Assembly (NCBI RefSeq): GCF_019703875.1
Contig: NZ_AP024110.1
Coordinates: forward strand, 2,480,001 to 2,544,000
Direction of reading: 5' to 3'
DNA: 64,000 bases
Origin: Methyloradius palustris
GTDB lineage: Bacteria > Pseudomonadota > Gammaproteobacteria > Burkholderiales > Methylophilaceae
In this document: positions 43,136 through 52,043 of the stretch, in pieces
Position numbering within the stretch: position 1 is the stretch's first letter
How the letters are laid out: each line of letters begins with the position of its first letter
Translations under genes and position numbers: made by a program
The notes under the pieces: generated by a model
The model's input: the letters and a program-made list of their open reading frames with translations, nothing else
Database searches by the model: none
Told to the model about the DNA's origin: nothing

Positions 43136-43615
43136 CTATTGATATTGATGCCCTTGGTAATTCAACCAACCAGCAACATGGTGACCTTGTGGGTCATGAT
43201 GCGTCCAGTGCACCACGCCACCTTTATCATTCCACTCATATTGACCATTGAACGCAATCATATCACCCACCGTCAGGTTGGGAATTTTTGGTGCAATATC
43301 AATGTTGTGCGCAATGAGCAGCGTTAAACCATTATTTAATCGGATGATAAACCGTTGATGCCGCGTGCCATCGTTATCATCCGAAAGAAGTTTGATAATT
43401 TGACCCGTTGATTGCACTTGCGCATGAGGGGTGTGGCTATCAAATGACTGCTGTATCGCTACGTCCGCCGCAGAAAAACCTGCGACAGGCACTACTTTTT
43501 CAGTAAACCCTGAAAGCTGTGCCTGGGATTTTTTGCCATCAATACCGTCAGAAAAACCAACATTAAATATGGTGTAAACAATACCAATAACGACAACCAG
43601 CAATACTTTAAGCAT
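43136..43615 (-). CDS. DUF3465 exported protein inserted between trpD and trpC
   Basis: A 159-residue protein with an N-terminal hydrophobic segment (residues 1-20). The DUF3465 pattern includes QSTGQIIKLLSDDNDGTRHQRFIIRL, the GQYEWNDKGGVVHWTHHDPQG motif and GWLNYQGHQYQ. It is predicted to be periplasmic or membrane-anchored and of unknown function. It starts within the trpD stop (one-base overlap) and so is part of the trp transcript although unrelated to tryptophan synthesis. Confidence 0.85.
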   Translation of the reverse strand: MLKVLLVVVIGIVYTIFNVGFSDGIDGKKSQAQLSGFTEKVVPVAGFSAADVAIQQSFDSHTPHAQVQSTGQIIKLLSDDNDGTRHQRFIIRLNNGLTLLIAHNIDIAPKIPNLTVGDMIAFNGQYEWNDKGGVVHWTHHDPQGHHVAGWLNYQGHQYQ

Positions 43616-44637
43616 TAACGATGACTCACTTCAATTAAGCTATTCAGCTTAGCCAGGGCAACGCCTGAATCAATAGAATCAGCCGCTTTTTGAATACCCA
43701 CTTCTAAACTATCGGCAACCCCTGACACATATATCGCAGCCCCTGCGTTCAACAACACAATATCCCGCGCAGCGCCCTGCTCACCATTTAATACACGCAA
43801 TATCACTTGTCTGGACTCTTCGGCGCTTTCTACATGAATGCTATCTAAAGCATGTATCGCCATGCCGAACTGCTTTGGGTTCAAGGTGTATTCAGACACG
43901 GTGCCATTTTTCAGTTCAGCCACATAAGTGTCGCCAGAAAAAGAGATTTCATCCATATCATCGGCGCTGTGTACGACCATCACATGTTCGCTGCCAAGAC
44001 GCTTTAAAGTTTGTGCCAGCAATGGCACTAGATCTTTGTGGAACACGCCCATCACCTGCCTTTTAGCGCCCGCAGGGTTGGTCAGCGGGCCAAGCAGGTT
44101 AAATAGAGTACGCACACCCAGTTCTTTTCTGACAGGTCCGGCATATTTCATCGCGCTATGGTGGTTAGGCGCAAACATGAAGCCAATGCCAATCTCGTCA
44201 ATACACTTTGCAACTTGTTCTGGGGTCAGTTGAATATTGACGCCGAGCGCCTCAAGCACATCTGCACTACCTGTTTTTGACGAAGCCGCACGATTGCCAT
44301 GTTTGGCAATTCTGGCACCCGCGCCTGCGGCCACAAAGGCACAGCAGGTAGAAACATTAAACGCTTTGTGCGCTGCACCGCCTGTACCGCAGGTATCAAT
44401 CAAGTGAACATCATCAACCACCTGCACTTTGGTCGAAAGCTCGCGCATGACTTGCGCTGCAGCAGCAATTTCATCCACCGTTTCCACTTTAACGCGCAAG
44501 CCCATCAGTAAACCTGCAATTTGCGCGGGCGTGTATTCACCTGCCATTACTTGCCGCATGATGCTGAGCATTTGTTCATGGCTAAAATTCTGGTGCTGGA
44601 TCAGCTGGTGTAACGCAGCTTTGGCAGTCATTTCCAT
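43615..44637 (-). CDS. trpD: Anthranilate phosphoribosyltransferase
   Basis: A 340-residue enzyme. It has the PRPP/Mg motif DTCGTGGAAHKAFNVST, the KHGNRAASSKTGSADVLEALG region and RTLFNLLGPLTNPA. It starts immediately after the trpG stop; a second Met two codons in is an alternative start. Confidence 0.97.
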   Translation of the reverse strand: MEMTAKAALHQLIQHQNFSHEQMLSIMRQVMAGEYTPAQIAGLLMGLRVKVETVDEIAAAAQVMRELSTKVQVVDDVHLIDTCGTGGAAHKAFNVSTCCAFVAAGAGARIAKHGNRAASSKTGSADVLEALGVNIQLTPEQVAKCIDEIGIGFMFAPNHHSAMKYAGPVRKELGVRTLFNLLGPLTNPAGAKRQVMGVFHKDLVPLLAQTLKRLGSEHVMVVHSADDMDEISFSGDTYVAELKNGTVSEYTLNPKQFGMAIHALDSIHVESAEESRQVILRVLNGEQGAARDIVLLNAGAAIYVSGVADSLEVGIQKAADSIDSGVALAKLNSLIEVSHR

Positions 44638-45204
44638 TTAATAAGCCTTGATAAAATTCTCAAGGAGCTCGTGACCATATTCCGTCAAAATGGATTCTGG
44701 ATGGAATTGCACACCTTCAATTGCTAGCGTTTTATGACGCACGCCCATGATCTCGCCGTCTTCCGTCCAAGCCGTAATCTCAAGGCAATCCGGGATGCTT
44801 TCACGCTCAATCACCAATGAGTGGTAGCGCGTGGCGGTGTAGGGGTTAGGTAAGTCTTTGAATACCCCCACGTTACTGTGGTGAATCTGCGACGTTTTGC
44901 CATGCATCAATTGCTTGGCATGTACGATCTTGCCGCCGAATGCCTGGCCGATACTTTGATGGCCGAGACAAACACCGAGCAAAGGAATCTTGCCAGCAAA
45001 CTCGTTAATCAGTGGCACGGAAATACCCGCTTCGTTTGGCGTGCAAGGGCCGGGGGAAATCACAATATGGCGCGGGTTTAATTCGGCCACTTTGGCCAAA
45101 TCAATCTCGTCGTTACGGTAAACCTCTACGTCTTGACCCAACTCACCGAGGTATTGCACCAAGTTATAGGTGAAGGAGTCGTAGTTATCAATCATCAGCA
45201 ACAT
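44638..45204 (-). CDS. trpG: Anthranilate synthase glutamine amidotransferase subunit
   Basis: A 188-residue class I amidotransferase. The nucleophile is Cys79 in GVCLGHQSIGQ, and the His-Glu pair is in VQFHPESI. It supplies ammonia to TrpE, encoded 3 kb upstream. It is separated from trpE by a GGDEF-EAL gene, and a 246-base gap with a hairpin precedes it. Confidence 0.96.
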   Translation of the reverse strand: MLLMIDNYDSFTYNLVQYLGELGQDVEVYRNDEIDLAKVAELNPRHIVISPGPCTPNEAGISVPLINEFAGKIPLLGVCLGHQSIGQAFGGKIVHAKQLMHGKTSQIHHSNVGVFKDLPNPYTATRYHSLVIERESIPDCLEITAWTEDGEIMGVRHKTLAIEGVQFHPESILTEYGHELLENFIKAY

Positions 45205-45237
45205 AATAATCCTAGCGGTATCTTATTTAGTCTTGGT

Positions 45238-45279
45238 TTCTGGCATACAAGCTTGTGCAGGTTGTTGTGACTGCCAGAA
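45238..45279. repeat. Inverted repeat in the trpG upstream region
   Basis: TTCTGGCA (45238-45245) and TGCCAGAA (45272-45279) are perfect inverted repeats enclosing the palindrome ACAAGCTTGT (45247-45256). It lies in the leader of trpG on the minus strand, downstream of a short open frame (stop near 45285) containing two Trp codons. Confidence 0.45.
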
Positions 45280-45450
45280 TGATTTTAAATTTCTTTGGAG
45301 CAGGTCAAATGCCAAGCTGAATTAATCAGCAGCATTGCGCCTTGATTGAAAATACGCCATCGCTGGAAGTTGGAATGTTGCATGTAGCTTATTTTACATC
45401 TTGTTGAGCAAGTTAAAAACAGATTTGGCGTGGTAGTTGACAAGCCATCA

Positions 45451-48045
45451 TTACTCAGCTTGATTAGTCTTATGAAAAAACTGTTCAAACGCATCCAGTG
45501 GCGCAGGTTTAGCAAAATAATATCCTTGAAATTTAGAACAACCGAATTGCATCAACAATTCAAGTTGAGCCTTGGTTTCGACGCCTTCGGCAATCACATT
45601 AATCCCCAAGCTTTTACTGATAGCGACGATGGCCTGAACAATCGCAGCATCATTAGCATCCTCCACAATATCGTTTACAAATGATTTATCTATTTTTACT
45701 TGGGTAAATGGCAATTGTTTCAAGTAGGCAAGTGACGAGTAGCCAGTACCGAAGTCATCCATAGACAGGCGGACACCAATCGCTCGAAGCGCAACCATTT
45801 TGCGAACGGTATCATCGATATTATCGAGCACGGTACTTTCGGTGAGCTCTAGCTTGAGTAAAGAGGGCGATACGCCCGTTTCCACCAATAAGCTAGCCAC
45901 TTCGTCAACGAACCCAGCTTGACGGAATTGCACCGCGCTCACATTTACCGAGAGCATGATATGTTGTTTTTCTGGTCGGCTCTGCCAAACCCTGAGCTGT
46001 TCACAGGCTTGCCGTAGCACCCAATGACCGATAGGGATAATCAGGCCAGTTTCTTCCGCCAGTGGGATAAACTCCATCGGCATCACCAGCCCATGCTCTG
46101 GCTGTAGCCAGCGGATGAGCAATTCAGCACCGAAGATTTTAGACTGCTCATCTACTTGCGGCTGGTAGTAGACCTCAAACTCGTTTTGAACCAATGCCTT
46201 GCGCATTTCAGCTTCAATACGGCTACGTTTTTCCAGCGCGGCCTGCATCTGTGGATCAAAAAATACAAAAGTATTACGTCCACGGCTTTTTGCTTGGTAC
46301 ATCGCAGTATCGGAGCGCTTCAATAATTCTTGCGCTGCCTGCTCCACCCCTTGAAACAGGCAGATACCGATACTGGAAGTATGGTGATGTTCAATCTCTT
46401 GTAAATAATAGGGCTGGTTGATGGCGACTTGTATTTTCTCTGCAAGCTGTTTTGTCTGCGCAATGGATTGCGTTAAATCCTCGCTGAGATTTTCCAGCAC
46501 CAATACAAACTCATCACCACCCAAACGCGCCACAGTATCATCGGCACGCACACATTCACTCAAGCGCGCTGCAATCTGAATGAGTAACAGATCGCCAAGC
46601 GCATGGCCGCGAGTGTCGTTGAGCGCCTTGAAATTATCCAGATCGATGAAAATAACCGCACCATACTGTAATGATCGGCTGCTGCTGATGAGCGCCTGCT
46701 CTAGCCTGTCTTGCAATAATCGACGATTAGGCAGGCCCGTTAATGCGTCAAAAAAGGCAAGGCTGCGAATTTCCTGCTCAGCCTGTTTTCGCTCGGTGAT
46801 GTCGCGGATAAAGCCTGTGACCAACGGCAAACCAATGTTATCCACAGAAGTAATGGTGAGCTCGACGGGGAACTCACTACCATCTGCACGCATAGCATTC
46901 ATTTCCAGGCGTTTATTGAAAATAGATTTTTGCCCAGTAGCGATAAATTTCTGGTGCCCTACTGCGTGTGCATGTCGCTGGGCAGGAGGGATCATCACTT
47001 CGGCAAGTGGCCGGCCAATCACCTGGTCACGTGTATATCCAAAGATACGTTCAGCTGCGGGGTTGAACTCCTGCAAATGCCCGTTTTCATCTATTGTGAC
47101 AATGGCATCCAGCGCCCCATCAATCACCGCTCTTAGCTTAATTTCACTGCTGAGCATGGCTTGCTCGATGGCATCCCACTCTGCGCGTAGCGCAGAAATC
47201 ATGAGCACCACCAGCGATAAAGTGCTCATAAAGACCCAAAGCTCAATCGCTGTCTGATGCGGGTTCGCATGCGAAAAAGGACCGCTGGAATTGGCCGCAG
47301 TGCTGATGGCGATAATGGAAATGCCAAGCACAAGGATGCTTGCACCCATCAAGCCAAACCGCATCGTGACCCACATCACCATTGGTAGTACCAAGAAAGC
47401 GAGCAACATGAACTGCGCTGACACCGTAGGCACGAACTTAAAAATAACAAGTTGCAGCAGAAAAGTGAGCACAGCCGAGAGTATGAATTTTCCACGCTCT
47501 CGCCATAGCTGATTGAGTTTATTTTTGGAGAAATTTAGCAACGTGGGCAGTACCAGCAATACACCCATCGTGTCGCCAGCCCACCATACTAACCAATTCT
47601 GGGAAGCGCTCTCTTGAGGAAATATTCCAGCAGATACCAGACTTGCCACACCGATAGTTGCCGCGACTAAAGTGCCGGCCAGCCCTGCAAAAGCCATCAA
47701 GGCAATATCTTTGATATGGCTTAGCTTGCCTGAGAATTTAAAGTACTTGAGTATCCAAGTTGTGATAAAGGGAGATAACGTACTGCCCACGGCAATACTG
47801 ACATAGGCCCAAGGGTGTGCAAATGCTGATTGGCTGCCATCCACCAGAAATGCGCCAACCATAATGGCAGGCCAGCATTGATAACCCCAACGCATCAACA
47901 CAGCCACAGCAATACCACTTGGCAACCAGATTAAGGTGACATTAGGCGCAATACTCGGGAGTAATAAACCAGCTTTACCCGTAATGAAGTAAACAGCTAC
48001 GATGATGAGCAGACGGCGCAGTACCAATTGGTTCATTAAAGCCAT
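45451..48045 (-). CDS. MASE1-PAS-GGDEF-EAL cyclic-di-GMP protein
   Basis: An 864-residue multidomain protein. MASE1 is an N-terminal membrane sensor with about eight helices (residues 10-310). A PAS domain follows (LRAVIDGALDAIVTIDENGHLQEFNPAAERIFGY). The GGDEF domain has an intact RLGGDEF, so cyclase activity is possible. The EAL domain starts with an ELLIRW variant but keeps DDFGTGYSSLAYLKQLPF and VKIDKSF, so phosphodiesterase activity is also plausible. It lies between trpE and trpG on the same strand, 27 bases after trpE. Confidence 0.9.
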   Translation of the reverse strand: MALMNQLVLRRLLIIVAVYFITGKAGLLLPSIAPNVTLIWLPSGIAVAVLMRWGYQCWPAIMVGAFLVDGSQSAFAHPWAYVSIAVGSTLSPFITTWILKYFKFSGKLSHIKDIALMAFAGLAGTLVAATIGVASLVSAGIFPQESASQNWLVWWAGDTMGVLLVLPTLLNFSKNKLNQLWRERGKFILSAVLTFLLQLVIFKFVPTVSAQFMLLAFLVLPMVMWVTMRFGLMGASILVLGISIIAISTAANSSGPFSHANPHQTAIELWVFMSTLSLVVLMISALRAEWDAIEQAMLSSEIKLRAVIDGALDAIVTIDENGHLQEFNPAAERIFGYTRDQVIGRPLAEVMIPPAQRHAHAVGHQKFIATGQKSIFNKRLEMNAMRADGSEFPVELTITSVDNIGLPLVTGFIRDITERKQAEQEIRSLAFFDALTGLPNRRLLQDRLEQALISSSRSLQYGAVIFIDLDNFKALNDTRGHALGDLLLIQIAARLSECVRADDTVARLGGDEFVLVLENLSEDLTQSIAQTKQLAEKIQVAINQPYYLQEIEHHHTSSIGICLFQGVEQAAQELLKRSDTAMYQAKSRGRNTFVFFDPQMQAALEKRSRIEAEMRKALVQNEFEVYYQPQVDEQSKIFGAELLIRWLQPEHGLVMPMEFIPLAEETGLIIPIGHWVLRQACEQLRVWQSRPEKQHIMLSVNVSAVQFRQAGFVDEVASLLVETGVSPSLLKLELTESTVLDNIDDTVRKMVALRAIGVRLSMDDFGTGYSSLAYLKQLPFTQVKIDKSFVNDIVEDANDAAIVQAIVAISKSLGINVIAEGVETKAQLELLMQFGCSKFQGYYFAKPAPLDAFEQFFHKTNQAE

Positions 48046-48072
48046 TTCGCCTGCTCCCCTTATGCTGCTTTG

Positions 48073-49560
48073 TTACACTCCATGGTTATCAAGCCCAGCA
48101 AGTACCATTTCTGCCGCACGCAATACGGCGCGTGCCTTGTTTTGCGTTTCAGTCCATTCACTCTGCGGCACTGAGTCAGCGACGATGCCTGCCCCAGCTT
48201 GTGAATACAGCATACCGTCTTTAATCACAGCGGTACGGATGGCAATCGCCAAGTCCATATCGCCATTAAATCCCAAATAACCCACAGCACCTGCGTAAAT
48301 GCCACGCTTGCTAGGTTCCAGCTCATCGATAATTTCCATCGCGCGCACTTTGGGTGCACCACTCACTGTACCTGCAGGGAATGTGGCTTTCAATACGTCA
48401 ATTGCCTGCATACCTGGCTTCAGCTTGCCTTCTACATTTGAAACGATGTGCATCACATGCGAATAGCGCTCTATGGTCATGTGGTCAGTCACCTTCACTG
48501 AACCAGTTTGCGCTACGCGACCCACATCGTTACGGCCTAAATCCATGAGCTGTACATGCTCTGCAAGCTCTTTAGGGTCAGCAAGCAATTCTTCTGCCAG
48601 TGCAATATCCTGCTCACGTGTTGCGCCGCGTGGTCGAGTGCCGGCAATCGGCCTGGCGGTGACGGTATTGTTTTCCAGACGCACCAGAATCTCTGGTGAA
48701 GCACCCACTACATGGTGGTCGCCCATATCATAATAGAACATGTAGGGCGAAGGATTGAGGCTGCGGAGGGCGCGATACAAAGAAAGAGGTGGCGCAGGGA
48801 AAGCCTGCGCCATGCGCTGCGACAGCACCACCTGCATGATGTCGCCTTCTATAATGTAATCCTGCGCTTTTTTGACGGCAGCCTTGAAGTTATCTTCACC
48901 AAACTCTGAGCTGGCTTGCGCAGTTGTCATTGCTGGCGCTTCAGGAATAGATACCGACTGCCTGAGTTTTTGAATCAGCGACTGTAAGCGTTGCAGCGCT
49001 TTTTCATAAGCGCCAGATATTGCAGGGTCGGCATAAACGATGAAATACAGCTTGCCCGAGAGATTATCTACAACTGCGAGTTCTTCAGAGACCATGAGCA
49101 AAATGTCGGGCACATTGATCGCATCTGGCTTTTGCACATGCGCCAAACGCTTTTCTATGTAGCGAATCGTCTCATAGCCAAAATAGCCCGCCAAACCGCC
49201 AGTAAATCTTGGAAGGCCTTGATAAGGCGGTGTTTTAAAGCGTACCTGGTAACTTTTAACGAAATCTAGCGGGTTGGTATCTTTAACCGTTTCAACCACT
49301 TCACCATCAGTGATGACCTGTACATCGCGTCTATAAGCAACAATGCGGGTTTTAGCAGGCAAGCCAATAATAGAGTAGCGCCCGAAGCGCTCGCCGCCTT
49401 GTACTGATTCAAGCAGGTAAGAAAACGGTTGATTCGCAAGTTTGAGATATAACGAAAGCGGTGTATCGAGATCCGCAAAGGTCTCGACCACCAGCGGAAT
49501 GCGGTTGAAACCTTGACCCGCGAAGGCTTCAAACTCTTGTTTACTTAATGTGTGCAGCAT
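48073..49560 (-). CDS. trpE: Anthranilate synthase component I
   Basis: A 495-residue chorismate-using enzyme. The C-terminal catalytic domain shows IVEGDIMQVVLSQRMA, SPEILVRLENNTVTARPIAGTRPRG, and FPAGTVSGAPKVRAMEIIDELE. The N-terminal part carries LLESVQGGERFGRYS, which matches the Trp-feedback region (LLES). It is preceded by a trp leader peptide and attenuator (49561-49705). Confidence 0.97.
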   Translation of the reverse strand: MLHTLSKQEFEAFAGQGFNRIPLVVETFADLDTPLSLYLKLANQPFSYLLESVQGGERFGRYSIIGLPAKTRIVAYRRDVQVITDGEVVETVKDTNPLDFVKSYQVRFKTPPYQGLPRFTGGLAGYFGYETIRYIEKRLAHVQKPDAINVPDILLMVSEELAVVDNLSGKLYFIVYADPAISGAYEKALQRLQSLIQKLRQSVSIPEAPAMTTAQASSEFGEDNFKAAVKKAQDYIIEGDIMQVVLSQRMAQAFPAPPLSLYRALRSLNPSPYMFYYDMGDHHVVGASPEILVRLENNTVTARPIAGTRPRGATREQDIALAEELLADPKELAEHVQLMDLGRNDVGRVAQTGSVKVTDHMTIERYSHVMHIVSNVEGKLKPGMQAIDVLKATFPAGTVSGAPKVRAMEIIDELEPSKRGIYAGAVGYLGFNGDMDLAIAIRTAVIKDGMLYSQAGAGIVADSVPQSEWTETQNKARAVLRAAEMVLAGLDNHGV

Positions 49561-49569
49561 GAAAATTCC

Positions 49570-49644
49570 CCAAAATATAAAGTTGGCGATGCAAGCTTGC
49601 GACTGGCAAGCTGAAACGCTGATGACTAGCTTGAAATGACTAGT
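49570..49644 (-). promoter_or_regulatory. trp attenuator: competing stems and U-rich stretch upstream of trpE
   Basis: On the minus strand the leader peptide stop is followed by segment A (CAAGCT, plus positions 49630-49635), segment B (AGCTTGC, 49606-49612) and segment C (GCAAGCT, 49594-49600). B can pair with A or, with 7 perfect base pairs and a 5-base loop, with C. AGTTGGCGATG in the leader codons (49650-49660) is also the perfect complement of CATCGCCAACT (49581-49591), which is followed by TTTATATTTT. A ribosome stalled on the Trp codons would mask the first of these and change the folding. Confidence 0.8.
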
Positions 49645-49705
49645 GCCACCATCGCCAACTGTGTTCCTGACGGTTAATCAGGGTTTTGAGGAATACGACA
49701 CACAT
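49640..49705 (-). CDS. trpL: trp operon leader peptide
   Basis: A 21-codon frame from ATG (49703-49705) to TAG (49640-49642) encoding MCVVFLKTLINRQEHSWRWWH, though without a strong Shine-Dalgarno. Three of the last five residues before the stop are Trp (W-R-W-W), the hallmark of a tryptophan attenuator leader. It starts 20 bases beyond the rpe stop and ends 80 bases before the trpE ATG, and the DNA after it folds into competing stems. It is too short for ordinary gene finders. Confidence 0.85.
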   Translation of the reverse strand: MCVVFLKTLINRQEHSWRWWH

Positions 49706-49725
49706 GGGTGATTACTTACTTGAGC

Positions 49726-50430
49726 TTATTTACCAACGGTTGCCAATTGCTCGCGCAAGCTGGCAATAATCGTGTTGTAGCGGTTAGGGTCGGTGTCTTT
49801 AGCCGCACCAAACACTGCTGAACCTGCCACAAACGTATCGGCACCAGCTTCAGCAATCGCAGCGATATTAGCCACATTCACGCCGCCATCAATCTCAAGC
49901 CAGATTTCACGGCCTGTTTTTTCGGTATATGCGTCAATACGTTTACGTGCTTCGCGCAGCTTATCCAAGGTGCCGGGAATGAATTTTTGGCCACCAAAAC
50001 CAGGGTTCACTGACATCAGAAGAATCATGTCCACTTTATCCATCACATAATCAAGATAGCTCAATGATGTACCTGGGTTAAACACCAGGCCAGATTTACA
50101 GCCTTGATCGCGCACCAGCGAAAGCGTGCGGTCAATATGGTCAGAAGCTTCTGGGTGAAAAGTGATGATGTTAGCGCCTGCCTTGGCAAAGTCAGGGATG
50201 ATGCGGTCTACGGGCTTCACCATCAGATGCACGTCAATAATCGCATCGGTCACTGGGCGAATCGCTTCACAGACCAAAGGACCAATCGTCAGGTTGGGAA
50301 CGTAATGGTTATCCATCACGTCAAAGTGAACGATATCCGCGCCAGAAGTAATCACATCGGTGATTTCCTGACCCAGCTTAGCAAAGTTAGCGGAAAGAAT
50401 ACTTGGAGCAATTCTGAATTGTTTGGCCAT
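49726..50430 (-). CDS. rpe: Ribulose-phosphate 3-epimerase
   Basis: A 234-residue TIM-barrel enzyme of the pentose phosphate pathway (and the ribulose monophosphate cycle in methylotrophs). It has IAPSILSANFAKLG, HFDVMDNHYVPNLTIGP, HLMVKP, SVNPGFGGQKFIP and EIDGGVN. Its 3' end is directly upstream of the trp leader, so read-through from rpe could feed the trp cluster. Confidence 0.97.
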   Translation of the reverse strand: MAKQFRIAPSILSANFAKLGQEITDVITSGADIVHFDVMDNHYVPNLTIGPLVCEAIRPVTDAIIDVHLMVKPVDRIIPDFAKAGANIITFHPEASDHIDRTLSLVRDQGCKSGLVFNPGTSLSYLDYVMDKVDMILLMSVNPGFGGQKFIPGTLDKLREARKRIDAYTEKTGREIWLEIDGGVNVANIAAIAEAGADTFVAGSAVFGAAKDTDPNRYNTIIASLREQLATVGK

Positions 50431-50504
50431 GATTTCTAATTTGGTGACTGAAAAAACAACTATTTTAACCGTAATTAGACTTAAATTAATAGATTAAATC
50501 GTTA

Positions 50505-50644
50505 ATTCGTATGGAAAATCGTAGCGAGCGGCTTGAGTGCAAGGCGCACGGAACGGAGCGACCGAGACATATCATTAGATAGGCGAGGAAGTGAGTACCG
50601 CGCAACGCGGCAATCAAGTCGCGCAGTAGATTTACCATATGAAT
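50505..50644. repeat. MITE-like palindromic intergenic element
   Basis: A 140-base GC-rich block in an AT-rich gap. Its ends are inverted repeats of 16 bases (ATTCGTATGGAAAATC at 50505-50520 against GATTTACCATATGAAT at 50629-50644, 14 of 16 complementary). Inside, a second tier is complementary with mismatches (GCG-x-GCG-x-CTTGA-x-TGC type) and the hairpin CCGCG-CAA-CGCGG lies at 50598-50610. It has no coding frame. It looks like a dispersed, non-autonomous palindromic element, but I see only one copy in this window. Confidence 0.6.
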
Positions 50645-50689
50645 ACTGAAAGTGTTGCTTATGTATAGCCGATACGGGAAAATTACGGG

Positions 50690-51937
50690 ATGCATCTATT
50701 CACTGTTGGTGTAAATCACACCACCGCCCCGATTGATATTCGCGAAAACGTCGCCTTCCAGAACGAAAAACTGGGGCATGCGCTTCGCGATTTATCTATG
50801 CACGGCATTCATGAAGCGGCGATTCTTTCGACCTGCAACCGCACCGAGATTTACTGTAATACCGAAGACCCGCAAAAAGCCTTGCAGTGGCTGGGCAATT
50901 ATCACCAGCTTCAGCCGCAGAATATCCAGCCTTATATGTACACCTTGCCCAGCCAGGACGCCGTGAAACATGCATTCCGCGTGGCTTCTGGCCTTGATTC
51001 CATGGTGCTCGGCGAGCCACAGATTCTCGGGCAGATGAAACAGGCAGTCAAAATCGCCGAAAGTGCAGGCACACTGGGTACGCTGCTGCATAAGCTGTTC
51101 CAGCGCACCTTTGCGGTGGCGAAAGAAGTGCGCTCCAACACCGAGATTGGCGCCAACTCGCTATCGATGGCAGCGGCTTCAGTAAAGCTGGCACAACGTA
51201 TTTTTGGTGATTTGCAAAGACAAAAAGTATTGTTTATCGGTGCTGGCGAAATGGTTGAATTGTGCGCAGAACATTTCGCCACGCAAAAACCTGCCTCCAT
51301 GACCATTGCCAACCGCACCCTTGAACGTGCGCAAGATTTAGCACAACGCATTGGTGGCAATGCCATTTTGCTGGCTGACTTGCCAGATCGATTAAGCGAA
51401 TTCGATATTGTCATCACATCCACTGCCAGTACACTGCCAATCGTCGGCCTCGGCATGGTGGAACGCGCAATCCGCGCACGCAAACACAAGCCTATGTTCA
51501 TTGTTGATCTCGCCGTACCACGCGATGTAGAGACTGAAGCCGGCGAGCTGGATGATGTGTTTCTATATACGGTAGATGACTTGGCCACCGTCGTTCAAGA
51601 AGGCCTCGTGAATAGGCAGGAAGCAGCCATACAGGCAGAGGGCATTATCGAACTTCGTGTTGACCATTTCATGCAATGGCTCAAAACCCGCGATGCGGTG
51701 CCAACCATCCGCGCCCTGCGTGATCAGGCAGAAAATCTAAGGGTGAATGAGCTTGAGAAAGCGCAAAAACTACTGGCACGTGGTGAAGACCCTGCTGCGG
51801 TATTAGAAGCGCTCAGTAACGCCCTGACCAACAAACTATTGCACGGCCCAAGCCACGCGCTAAACAACACCGTTGGCGATGAACATGCGCAACTAGAGTC
51901 ACTATTGCGCCAGCTATATCAGCTTAACCATCAGTAG
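50690..51937 (+). CDS. hemA: Glutamyl-tRNA reductase
   Basis: A 415-residue enzyme of the C5 route to haem. The catalytic nucleophile is Cys49 in LSTCNRTEIY. An NADPH-binding domain has FIGAGEMVELCAEHF, and the C-terminal helical dimerisation domain has LLHGPSHALNN. It is the first gene of the hemA-prfA-DUF2127-prmC run and is divergent from rpe. Confidence 0.97.
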   Translation: MHLFTVGVNHTTAPIDIRENVAFQNEKLGHALRDLSMHGIHEAAILSTCNRTEIYCNTEDPQKALQWLGNYHQLQPQNIQPYMYTLPSQDAVKHAFRVASGLDSMVLGEPQILGQMKQAVKIAESAGTLGTLLHKLFQRTFAVAKEVRSNTEIGANSLSMAAASVKLAQRIFGDLQRQKVLFIGAGEMVELCAEHFATQKPASMTIANRTLERAQDLAQRIGGNAILLADLPDRLSEFDIVITSTASTLPIVGLGMVERAIRARKHKPMFIVDLAVPRDVETEAGELDDVFLYTVDDLATVVQEGLVNRQEAAIQAEGIIELRVDHFMQWLKTRDAVPTIRALRDQAENLRVNELEKAQKLLARGEDPAAVLEALSNALTNKLLHGPSHALNNTVGDEHAQLESLLRQLYQLNHQ

Positions 51938-52043
51938 CTGGCCTTACAGCAGCTAATTGCAGAGGCGCTTGCCTTTTCAATCCATGACCTTAAAAATTAC
52001 CCTTTAGTTATGAAATCTACCAACTCATGAAATATACCGCGCA

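Noticed and set aside
50932..51588. 218-codon minus-strand frame inside hemA
   Set aside because: It is a shadow of hemA codon bias; it shows no domain and hemA is unambiguous.
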